This document shows, one piece after another, positions 6,948 to 16,000 of a stretch of DNA of 30,274 nucleotides. The position numbers and the translations under genes were made by a program. The DNA comes from Lentimicrobiaceae bacterium. GTDB lineage: Bacteria; Bacteroidota; Bacteroidia; Bacteroidales; WCHB1-69. The stretch's first letter is position 1. Every line of letters starts with the position of its first letter. The notes under the pieces are model-generated. The model was not told where the DNA came from, did not search any database, and saw nothing but the letters and a program-made list of their open reading frames with translations. The DNA lies in NCBI GenBank assembly GCA_009787485.1, contig WQWP01000009.1:1-30274 (forward strand), given 5' to 3'.

Positions 6948-7685
6948 TTAATTCTCAATTCGCTGTTTCACCACCTCAAATAATACAATTCCCGTAGCCA
7001 CCGAAACATTCAACGAATCTATCGTGCCCACCATCGGGATTTTTATCGAATCGTTACATTCCCGCAAATAATCCCAAGCAATTCCCTCGTATTCATTGCC
7101 CATGATGATGGCAACGGGCTGGGTGAAATCTTTGTTGTAATACATGTTTTTCGCCTTTTCATATACGGCAACTAATTCTATTCCTGAATCTTTTAAGAAA
7201 TTAATCACTTCTACTAAATTTGAATGTCGGCAAACCGGCACTTTTAGCAACGCTCCGCACGAGCTTTTTACGGCATCATCGTTCAGTTGGGCGCCGCCTT
7301 TCAAAGGCAACACAATGGCATCTACGCCGGCGCATTCTGCCGAGCGGGCAATGGCGCCGATATTACGCACATCGGTAATTTTATCCAAGATCAGAATAAA
7401 CGGGTTGCGCCCCAATTCGAAAACAGTGGGCACAATATCGAAAATGCTCTGATACTCAATGGCAGACAAAAAGGCAATCACCCCTTGGTGATTGCCTCGT
7501 GTCATTTTGTTTAATTTTTCTACCGGAACGTATTGAAACGGGATTTTATGATGTCTTACTTTGATAAACAGGTCTTTGAACAGATCGCCTTGGAGACCTT
7601 TTTGGATGAAGACTTTGTCGATGGTTTTCTCGTTTGCAATGGCTTCGAGGATGGGGCGAAAACCGTAGATGGTGGTTTCTTGCAT
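6948..7685 (-). CDS. rlmB: TrmH/SpoU-family 2'-O-ribose RNA methyltransferase, RlmB-like
   Basis: The protein transfers a methyl group from SAM to a ribose 2'-O. RlmB acts on a guanosine of the 23S rRNA peptidyl-transferase region. The 245-residue protein has the N-terminal substrate-binding half (with GNHQG near 64-68), then the knotted SPOUT domain: NIGAIAR (108-114), GNEYEGI (196-202) and IPMVGTIDSLNVSVA (216-230). It starts one base after the M16 peptidase stop, behind a strong AGGAGG (7690-7695) formed by the last two Arg codons of that gene, so the two are co-translated. The last codons (RIEN) are made of AATTGAG-type heptads. A tRNA target cannot be excluded from motifs alone. Confidence 0.9.
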   Translation of the reverse strand: MQETTIYGFRPILEAIANEKTIDKVFIQKGLQGDLFKDLFIKVRHHKIPFQYVPVEKLNKMTRGNHQGVIAFLSAIEYQSIFDIVPTVFELGRNPFILILDKITDVRNIGAIARSAECAGVDAIVLPLKGGAQLNDDAVKSSCGALLKVPVCRHSNLVEVINFLKDSGIELVAVYEKAKNMYYNKDFTQPVAIIMGNEYEGIAWDYLRECNDSIKIPMVGTIDSLNVSVATGIVLFEVVKQRIEN

Positions 7686-7686
7686 T

Positions 7687-10494
7687 TTACCTCCTCGCTT
7701 CCGGCATCAATATCGTTCGCACATGCTCATCATGCTTCATATATTGCGCCGATTTTTTAACATCTTCAATAGTAAGCGCATTTACACGATCTTTATATTC
7801 ATCCAACGTGTTGATTTGCGTTCCCAGGTCGTAATAGTTTTTAATCCACGATATCCAGTTGGCGTTTTCTTTCATGCCCACTTCAAAAGAACGAATCATC
7901 TGTTCTTTAGCCTTATCCAAGTCAATTTGCGTAGGACCGTTTTCTATTACTTCGTCAATGGTGCGCCAAATTTCTGTGGTAATTTCTTCCACGCGCTCAG
8001 GATTGCAACCTAAAGAAATGGTCATATTTACCTTTTCAACAGGCACTTTGCTTGGAATTAATGAAAATCTTGTGCCATACGTTCCGCCCAACTTTTCGCG
8101 AATATTTTCAGTCATCTTAATGCGCATAATATTGTTGAGAGTGCTGTTCGCCAAATTATTCTCAGGGCTCCATTGATAAGGAAGTGAAGTATAGTGCCCT
8201 ACCAACGTTTTGTCTGCCAATCCAAAATAAAGTGTTTCATCCACAACACCTTTAGCTAACGGCGATTCGCGGTTAATAATTTTCTCTTTTTTCCCAGCAG
8301 GAATACCGCCTATATATTTTTCAATCAGCGGAATTGAATTTTCAATATCAATATTACCCACAAAAATAAAAGTAAAGTCGGAAGCATTAGCAAAACGCTC
8401 ACGATAAATTTTAAACATTTGATCCAGATTCAATACTTTAATAGTTTTTTCATCCAAGAAAGTCAGACGTTGGTTATTGGGATAGCAAGTTTTGGCAGTA
8501 AATTTACTGTATTGAAATTCAGGGTTGTTTTCATAATTTGCCGCTTGCTCTTTCCATTGCGCAATATTTCTGTCGAAAACCTCTTTATCTTTTCTCGGCG
8601 CTTCAAAAATCATATAGAGGTGTTGCAAGAACGTTTCTAAATCTTTTGGAGCCGTTGAGCCGTAAATACTTTCTTCATAATTGCCAATATAAGTACCGAT
8701 TCGATAGTTCTTGCCCATCATAAATTTTGAATAATCAGCCGGCGAGTAATTTCCTATTCCGCTTTCGTTAAATACAGCGGTAGCATAATCTACGTTCGGC
8801 ACGATTTGAGTTTCATACAACGATTCGCCCCCCGGACTGAAAGCAGAGAATCGGATTTCGTCGTTTTTAAAGTCTGTTTTTTTAAGAATTACGGTGGCGC
8901 CGTTGCTCAACTTCAATTCAAGATAATCTAATTTTTCGTTGGGCGTACGTTTGGTAACTTTTCCGGGTGTCGGATTTTTTGCAAGGAAGGGCAAGGTGTT
9001 TACATTATCAACGTAAGGCTTTGTATTCATGGTGTTAAACTTATTGAATAATGCCAGCACTTGTTTTTCGGTAGGCACTTTCAACTCTTTTTTCTCCGGC
9101 ATGGTCATATCGCAGGCAATATTTTCATCGGTAATATAAGATTTTGCCATCTCGTTAACTTCCTCTAAAGTAATGTCGAAAAGATATTCTTTAATGATTT
9201 CAAAATTAATTTCAGATCCCACGACCGGCTCTTTATTTAAGAATCCCATTGCATAGCTGTAAGAGTGACTTACTGAATTTGTTTTATCGGCTTCTTTAGC
9301 AGCTTTTTCCGCATTGGCATAATATTCTGATTTAGCCCTGTCTAACTCTGTAGCCAAAAAGCCGTGTTGGTCAATCCGTTTTAATTCCGTAAGCACCAAC
9401 TCTAAGGAGTTTAACAATTTACCTTCTTTCGAATCTCCCCAAACTTGAAAAGCCTCGTTCTTTTTCGACCAATAACCGCCATAATAGCCGTAGGCATAGT
9501 TAAAAGGATTGGTTTTCTTTTCCGACAATTCATCAAAGCGGGCGTTCATCATTTGGGAAATCAATCCGCGCACCAAATTTCTGCGATATTCGCCATACGT
9601 TTGCGTCTCTGTTTTAGGATGTTTAAATGCAATGGTAAATTCGGATCCGGTGGCTTCGGGATCCGTTAAAATGGCAATAATCGGCTCCTTATTTCCGGGA
9701 ATTTCAAAATAGGGACGATCTAGTGGTGTAGTAGGTTTATCATTGATAGTAAAAAAGTCTTTTACCTTCTTTTCCATGTCTTTACCATCGAAATCACCCA
9801 CGAGAATGATCGCCATGTTATCGGGGCGGTACCATCTTTTATAATAATCGCGAATGGCTTGGTAGGTAAAGTTTTCCAAACTTTCCAACGTTCCGATTAC
9901 ATTTCTTTCGGCATATTGCGAGCCTTTAAACAGGATCGGCAACATTTTTTCAAACATGCGTTCATCCGCGCTTTGGTACAAACGCCACTCTTCAATAATT
10001 ACACCGCGCTCATTATCAATCTCATCTTCGGTTAATAACATGTTAAAAGCCCAGCCGTCCAAAATTTTCAAGCCCATGTTGAACAACTCTTCGTCGTCTG
10101 TGGGCAGATTTACAAAATACAGGGTAGCTTCAAAACCGGTGCTTGCATTCAGGTCGCGCCCAAAGATTACACCTTTCTTTTCAAGTTCATTCACTAAGGA
10201 ATTTCCCGGAAATTGCTTAGTTCCGTTAAAGCCCATGTGCTCGGCAAAGTGCGCCAAACCTAATTGGTCATCGCGTTCAATCACCGAGCCGGCATCTACC
10301 GCCAGGAAGAAGATCGCGCGGTTTTCCGGTTTTTGGTTTTCGCGAATGTAGTAGGTTAATCCATTATCCAATGTACCTGTAACTATTTTAGGATCCATCG
10401 GAAGTGGATCTTTCAAATCGGGCTTTTGAGCGAAAGCCGTAAAAATCACCACGCTGAGGAGCAGGGTGCAGAGAAGTTTAAAATATTTTTGCAT
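7687..10494 (-). CDS. Secreted M16 (pitrilysin/insulinase-type) zinc peptidase, two-lobed
   Basis: An 11-codon extension upstream is open, but I start at the ATG at 10494 because it gives a good signal peptide (MQKYFKLLCTLLLSVVIFTAF, then AQ). The protein is then 935 residues, the size of a full M16 family member with two tandem halves. The inverted zinc motif HFAEH (H82, E85, H86) is followed by an ERGVIIEEW segment about 75 residues on that should supply the third ligand. The second half, from about residue 520, lacks the zinc motif, as usual. Such enzymes degrade peptides in the periplasm. It is followed one base later by rlmB. That link looks like operon convenience and not shared function. 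Confidence 0.93.
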   Translation of the reverse strand: MQKYFKLLCTLLLSVVIFTAFAQKPDLKDPLPMDPKIVTGTLDNGLTYYIRENQKPENRAIFFLAVDAGSVIERDDQLGLAHFAEHMGFNGTKQFPGNSLVNELEKKGVIFGRDLNASTGFEATLYFVNLPTDDEELFNMGLKILDGWAFNMLLTEDEIDNERGVIIEEWRLYQSADERMFEKMLPILFKGSQYAERNVIGTLESLENFTYQAIRDYYKRWYRPDNMAIILVGDFDGKDMEKKVKDFFTINDKPTTPLDRPYFEIPGNKEPIIAILTDPEATGSEFTIAFKHPKTETQTYGEYRRNLVRGLISQMMNARFDELSEKKTNPFNYAYGYYGGYWSKKNEAFQVWGDSKEGKLLNSLELVLTELKRIDQHGFLATELDRAKSEYYANAEKAAKEADKTNSVSHSYSYAMGFLNKEPVVGSEINFEIIKEYLFDITLEEVNEMAKSYITDENIACDMTMPEKKELKVPTEKQVLALFNKFNTMNTKPYVDNVNTLPFLAKNPTPGKVTKRTPNEKLDYLELKLSNGATVILKKTDFKNDEIRFSAFSPGGESLYETQIVPNVDYATAVFNESGIGNYSPADYSKFMMGKNYRIGTYIGNYEESIYGSTAPKDLETFLQHLYMIFEAPRKDKEVFDRNIAQWKEQAANYENNPEFQYSKFTAKTCYPNNQRLTFLDEKTIKVLNLDQMFKIYRERFANASDFTFIFVGNIDIENSIPLIEKYIGGIPAGKKEKIINRESPLAKGVVDETLYFGLADKTLVGHYTSLPYQWSPENNLANSTLNNIMRIKMTENIREKLGGTYGTRFSLIPSKVPVEKVNMTISLGCNPERVEEITTEIWRTIDEVIENGPTQIDLDKAKEQMIRSFEVGMKENANWISWIKNYYDLGTQINTLDEYKDRVNALTIEDVKKSAQYMKHDEHVRTILMPEARR
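7690..7695 (-). promoter_or_regulatory. Strong Shine-Dalgarno for rlmB inside the M16 gene end
   Basis: On the minus strand AGGAGG lies 4 bases before the rlmB ATG and overlaps the two final Arg codons of the upstream gene. It is notable because most genes in this phylum, including others in this window, lack a clear Shine-Dalgarno sequence. It fixes the rlmB start. Confidence 0.75.
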
Positions 10495-10572
10495 GACTAT
10501 AAAAATTAGAGATGCACAAAGAAACATTAATTTTTGAATATTCCCATTCCTTTCTTCAACATCATGACCTCA

Positions 10573-10600
10573 TTTGGTTTTTTGCTTTTTTGTATCTTCG
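10573..10600 (+). promoter_or_regulatory. Candidate promoter for lon
   Basis: TTTG at 10573-10576 and TATCTTCG at 10593-10600 are 16 bases apart. This fits the Bacteroidota -33/-7 arrangement with a C in the seventh position of the -7 box. It would give a leader of about 65 bases before the lon ATG. No inverted repeat resembling a heat-shock operator is evident. Confidence 0.5.
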
Positions 10601-10671
10601 CCGCCCCGAAACTTAACGCCTTTAAAGTTTCGGTATTATGGTAAAATTAGAGTATAATATTTGATATAATT

Positions 10672-13068
10672 ATGAACGAAATTATTAGCAACGAAGTAAA
10701 CTTCATCCCTCTTTTCTCTTTAGAAGATGAAGAAAAACTAAAAAAAGAACGTGTAAATGAGGTCATTCCCATTCTCCCTTTGATGAACACCGTGCTTTTT
10801 CCGGGGATGGTGATTCCGATTACGGTGGGAAGAAATAAATCCATAAAGTTAGCGCAGGAGCATTCGCGAAGCAATCTTCTTATCGGAGTGATTACCCATA
10901 AAGACAATGAGTTGGAAGAGCCGGCTCAAAAAGATTTATACGCTGTGGGTACTTTAGCGCGCATTCTCAAATTTATGACGATGCCCGACGGGAGCGTTAC
11001 GATTATAGTGCAAGGCATTAAGCGTTTTGAATTGTTACATATCGTGGAAACAGAGCCTTATTACAAAGCTCGAGTAATTGAATACGTTACGAGAGAATTT
11101 ACGCCCGATTTGAAAAACAACCGCGATTTTGGAGCGCTCATCGGATCTATTCGCGACACGGCGGTTTCTATGATTAGGATATCGCCCAATTTTCCCCGCG
11201 AAGCTACCTATATGCTTCAAAATATTGAAAGCCCTTCATTTTTAATGAGCTTCATCGCTTCCAATTTGTCGGTTTCCATAGATGAAAAACAATCTATTTT
11301 AGAGATTCGCGATATTGAGGAGCGCGGAAAAGTGGTACTCAAGTTCCTGAACAAAGATGTGCAAATGCTGGAACTGAAAAACCAGATTCAGAACAAATCG
11401 CGTGAAGAGGTGAGCAAACAATCGCGAGAGTATATGCTGCACCAGCAAATGAAAACAATTCAGGAAGAGCTGGGCGGCTCGCCGGCGGAAAAAGACACCA
11501 AACAGTTGGAAGAGCGCGCGAAAGATAAAAAATGGAACAACGATACCAAGGCGATTTTTGAACGCGAACTGAAGAAGTTGCAACGCACCAATCCCATGTC
11601 GCCCGACTATTCTATCACACTTAACTACTTAGAATTAATGGTGGACTTGCCCTGGAACGAGTTTGCCGATGATAACTTCAATTTGAAAAAAGCAGCTGAG
11701 GTTTTAGACAGAGACCATTTCGGTTTAGAAAAAGTGAAAGAGCGGATTCTCGAATATTTGGCGGTGCTGAAACTGAAAGGCGATATGAAGTCGCCGATTT
11801 TATGTTTGGCAGGCCCTCCGGGCGTGGGCAAAACTTCACTCGGAAAATCTATTGCCGAAGCGGTGGGCAGAAAATATATCCGCATCTCGCTGGGTGGCTT
11901 GCGCGATGAGTCGGAAATTCGCGGACATCGCAAAACGTACATTGGCGCCATGCCCGGACGGATTATCCAAAGTATGCGCAAAGCAGGACAAGCGAACCCC
12001 GTATTTGTATTAGATGAAATTGACAAAGTGCTTGGCATGAACGTACAAGGCGACCCCTCAGCCGCACTGTTAGAAGTGCTTGACCCGGAGCAAAACGCAA
12101 CATTTTACGATAATTATTTAGAAACCTCCTTCGACTTATCGAAAGTACTTTTCATAGCTACGGCAAACCATTTGGGCAATATTCATCCGGCCCTGTTAGA
12201 CAGAATGGAAGTGATTGATATTGCAGGTTATCTGATAGAAGAGAAATTGAACATTGCGCAAAAACACTTGGTGCCGCGCCAATTGAAAGAGCACGGCATG
12301 GATGATAAGTTGCAGTTTCCCAATGAAATATTAGAACGCATCATATTAGACTACACACGCGAATCGGGAGTGAGAAATTTGGAAAAACTGATTGCCAAAA
12401 TGATTCGCAAACGCGCTTCCCAATTTGTACAGGAAGGAAAATTGGAGAAGGAGATAAAAGTTTCCGACTTGCCGAAAACATACGGTGCGCCTATTTTCCA
12501 AAAAGAGCGGTCGTTAGACAACAGCGTGCCCGGCGTTGCCACCGGCTTGGCGTGGACGGCAGCAGGCGGAGAAATACTCTTCGTGGAATCGGTCATCAAT
12601 CAGGGAAAAAACGGCCTGACTATGACCGGCAATTTGGGCGACGTGATGAAAGAATCGGCAACCATTGCCCACGAGTATCTTAAAACTTACGCTAAATTTT
12701 TCGAAATTGAGGAGACTATTTTTGAAAATACGCACATTCATTTACATGTTCCTGAGGGCGCCACCCCCAAAGATGGACCCTCTGCCGGCATCACCATTTT
12801 AACCTCCATGATTTCGGCATTTACGAAAAAAACAGTACGCCCCAATATTGCGATGACCGCAGAAATAACGCTTCGCGGAAAACTATTACCGGTGGGCGGA
12901 ATCAAAGAAAAAATACTGGCAGCCAAACGCTCCGGAATTTATGACATCATTCTGTCTTCTGAAAACAAGAAAGATGTGGAGGATATTAAGGAACATTTCA
13001 TTGAAGGAATGAAGTTCCATTATTTCAGTGAGATGAAGGAGGCGGTGAAATTTGCAGGGGTGGTATAA
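10672..13068 (+). CDS. lon: ATP-dependent protease Lon
   Basis: Lon is a cytoplasmic ring-shaped AAA+ protease that degrades misfolded and regulatory proteins. The 798-residue protein has the N-terminal substrate domain (from about 33), a helical region rich in charged residues (about 215-300), the AAA+ module with Walker A GPPGVGKT (381-388) and Walker B VFVLDEIDK, and the C-terminal peptidase. The catalytic dyad is Ser704 in PKDGPSAG and Lys747 in GGIKEKIL. Their spacing of 43 residues equals that of the E. coli Ser679/Lys722 pair. Length and all motifs are normal. The gene is monocistronic: M16 diverges upstream and the A2M gene converges 17 bases downstream. Confidence 0.98.
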   Translation: MNEIISNEVNFIPLFSLEDEEKLKKERVNEVIPILPLMNTVLFPGMVIPITVGRNKSIKLAQEHSRSNLLIGVITHKDNELEEPAQKDLYAVGTLARILKFMTMPDGSVTIIVQGIKRFELLHIVETEPYYKARVIEYVTREFTPDLKNNRDFGALIGSIRDTAVSMIRISPNFPREATYMLQNIESPSFLMSFIASNLSVSIDEKQSILEIRDIEERGKVVLKFLNKDVQMLELKNQIQNKSREEVSKQSREYMLHQQMKTIQEELGGSPAEKDTKQLEERAKDKKWNNDTKAIFERELKKLQRTNPMSPDYSITLNYLELMVDLPWNEFADDNFNLKKAAEVLDRDHFGLEKVKERILEYLAVLKLKGDMKSPILCLAGPPGVGKTSLGKSIAEAVGRKYIRISLGGLRDESEIRGHRKTYIGAMPGRIIQSMRKAGQANPVFVLDEIDKVLGMNVQGDPSAALLEVLDPEQNATFYDNYLETSFDLSKVLFIATANHLGNIHPALLDRMEVIDIAGYLIEEKLNIAQKHLVPRQLKEHGMDDKLQFPNEILERIILDYTRESGVRNLEKLIAKMIRKRASQFVQEGKLEKEIKVSDLPKTYGAPIFQKERSLDNSVPGVATGLAWTAAGGEILFVESVINQGKNGLTMTGNLGDVMKESATIAHEYLKTYAKFFEIEETIFENTHIHLHVPEGATPKDGPSAGITILTSMISAFTKKTVRPNIAMTAEITLRGKLLPVGGIKEKILAAKRSGIYDIILSSENKKDVEDIKEHFIEGMKFHYFSEMKEAVKFAGVV

Positions 13069-13085
13069 CAGATTTTTCTTGCGAT

Positions 13086-16000
13086 TTATTTCACCACTTC
13101 CACCCAGTTCCCTTTTGTTCGCGCATAAACCGTATGATCATACATCGCCTGACAAGCAACCGCCGGCATGAAGAAACGGCCTGGGTAAGCAGCTTGCACT
13201 CTAACAATTACCGTTTTACTTTGACCGGGAGGAAGGTCGAAATAACTTAACACCCGATCATCCCGAATATCCTGATAGGTAATGCCTGCCCCATTCGGCT
13301 GATAGTTCGGCTGAGGCTTAGCCTCAGCCGAACTATTCGAACTACCAACCTCATTGCCCAAACGTGTATTAAAAATCTCCCACCCTGAAGGCAAAATGTG
13401 CGTTAACGCCAAATTTGTATAAGTCGTTGAGCCACTTATGTTCGTAACTTTCACATGGATGATAAAATCCGTACCTTGCCGAAGTTGCGCCACGTTCAAT
13501 GGGACATTTCCCAAATCTTCATATTCCACGCTTATTCTCAGGTTGTTATTCACAGCGGGCGAGCGGTCTTCCAAAGGCGTTGTAACCATCGTTCGTCCCA
13601 AGTACAGATTGCCGTTGCCGGTGTTCGTAACGTGCACTTTGCCCGATTTTTTCACAGGCGATAATTCTTCTACGTAAATAGGATCCCGGGTTTGAATTTT
13701 CGTGTTTTTTCCCAAGTAAGAGGTGGTAAATTGCAGGTCTCCCGTGCCCGATTTTTCGGCAAAACGCGCCATCGCCATTAAAGACCATGCGGTGGCTTGG
13801 GTGCTGAAATTATTACCATTCAAATAATTAGAAATGCGCCGGGCAATAGTGAGCGCCTGACTCATATCGTCCAATAAAATGCAGGCTTCCAAAATAATCG
13901 CCTCATCACGCACACTTGAGCCAAAATTAGAGTTGAAGGCAGAAAAACTCTCTACTTGCGTTTTCAGGTTATTTACAATCTCTCTCGCGACCTCTTTTTT
14001 TCCGCAAATGGCGTAAGTAGCAGCAAGTTGCCACTTGGCTTGCAGCGGAAGATTGTCACGCTCTTTCAGTTTATTCATCGAAGCAAGGTCGGGAACACCC
14101 ATCATAGCCAAAGAGTATAAACGATAGGTTTGCAGCAAGACATCTTTGTAATTTCCACTGTTCCAATTGTTAATGCGACTTCTTTGGTATCTCTGCCATT
14201 CATTCACAAACGGTTGTAAAATGTTGTAACCCTGGTCTCTCGCACAAGCCATAAAGTGACCGGCATAAGAAGTAACCCATTCGTCGGCTTGCGAGCTGCC
14301 ACTCCAATAGCTGATGCCCCCTTCGGAGGTTTGCATGGCGTAAAGCTGCTTAATCACAGCATTCACACTTTCCTGAATATTTTTCTTTTGCTCGCTACTA
14401 AGGGCAACAAAATGATGCAGAAATAGTTGCGGAAAAGCCTTAGAAATAATTTGCTCGGCGCAACCATGCGGATAGCCGGTTAAAAACCTCAAACTGCTAT
14501 TGAGGTTGACGGAAGGAATGCGCGCATATTCCAATTTAACCTGATTGTCTGAAAGCTCTTCATCAAACTCGTAATCAATCTCTTGGATTTCGCCCGGTGG
14601 AACAACAAAAAAATCGAAAATTGTGAGTGCGGGATTTGGGTTTCGTATTTCAATGTCAATCGTTTCGGTCGAAATCTCTTTTCCCGATGTTGCCGTTACG
14701 GTAATTTGGGCTTTTCCCATTTGCTTTTTCGTTTTTAGTTTGAAAAACACGAGTTGGTCGCCGGTAGCATTAATGGTTACGGTTTTTGAGGAGCCTTCCT
14801 GCAATTGCATTAAATCACAGCTTTTTACCTCAATGTTAACTTTGTTGATGGATTTATCTGTTACAAACAGGTTAACCGGCATCCACACTTCTTCGTTGGG
14901 ACCTAACACGCGCGGCAATGTCGTTAATATCATCAACGGGCTTTGCACCGGCACTGTTTTTTCGGCTTTTCCGTAGGCATTGTTTGCGTTTCCTGCTACC
15001 ACCATAACACGCACAGAGCCAATATAAGGCGGTAATTTAAGCGTGTGTTTGCTGGTTTTTCCTTTTTGCAATTCAAACGGTCCTAAAAATCTTACAACAG
15101 GTTTAAATCGCTGGCTCTTTCTTTTGTCCGGATTTATATCATCGCCACCGCCCACGCTAAACAGCGGTTTTAGCTCTCCCGAAAAAGCGCCAATTACCTG
15201 ATTATAAAGATCGAAAGTTCTAACTCCCAAGGCTTCCCGAGCATTAAATTCGGCGTAGGGATTGGGCGTTTTAAAATTATTGATATCCAATAAACCTTCA
15301 TCCACAATGGCAAGCGTGTAAGTCATTTCTTGCTTATTAGCTTCTCCAATTACAATGGAAAATTCCTTTTCCGTTCGCAATATATCAGGCATGGAAATGG
15401 TCGGTTTCAGCTCGCCTTTGGGATTTACAACCATAACAGGAACAACACCATACATGCGAATGGGCAAATCGTTTACCATTTGGTTATGGTGTTGCAACAG
15501 CGTGATATGCACATAAAAATTCGGCGCCAAATCTTCCGTAACCTTAAATTTGATGACTGTCGGCTCCTGATGTTTCGTTTCTACCCACCACTGTTTCAGC
15601 GATTGCGAGCCGTTTTCCAAAGATACCAAAGCACGACCGTTGCCGCCTTTTCCGAGTGTTATTTGCACTTCTTCGCCCACGTTGTAAGAACGTTTGTCGG
15701 TGGTAAACGTCAGCATGGCAATTCCTTGCGGGTCGTCTTGCCGGCTGCGGCCGCCCCAGTACGGGTCATCCACAAAGATTTGCTTGCCCGTAGCATGTCC
15801 GCCTTTCGGATCTTTGATGAAAATGAGATAGCGCCCCCATTCCTCAGAGGTTGCCTGAAAAGCGATGCGCGCTTTGCCATCTTTAATGCTGATTTTTTGA
15901 TCAATAAACGGCTTGATATGGTTGCCGTTAACCACCGATGACAATCTGTTCCGATTTTCATCTTCATCCCACCACCAACTCCAGGATAAACGGTAAGCCT

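Noticed and set aside
10495..10527. Longer N-terminus of the M16 peptidase
   Set aside because: The added 11 residues precede a complete signal peptide starting at the ATG at 10494, so the shorter form is more likely.
15330..15941. A 203-codon open frame antisense to the A2M gene
   Set aside because: It is fully inside a clear coding gene, is rich in His, Arg and Phe as antisense frames often are, and has no family features.
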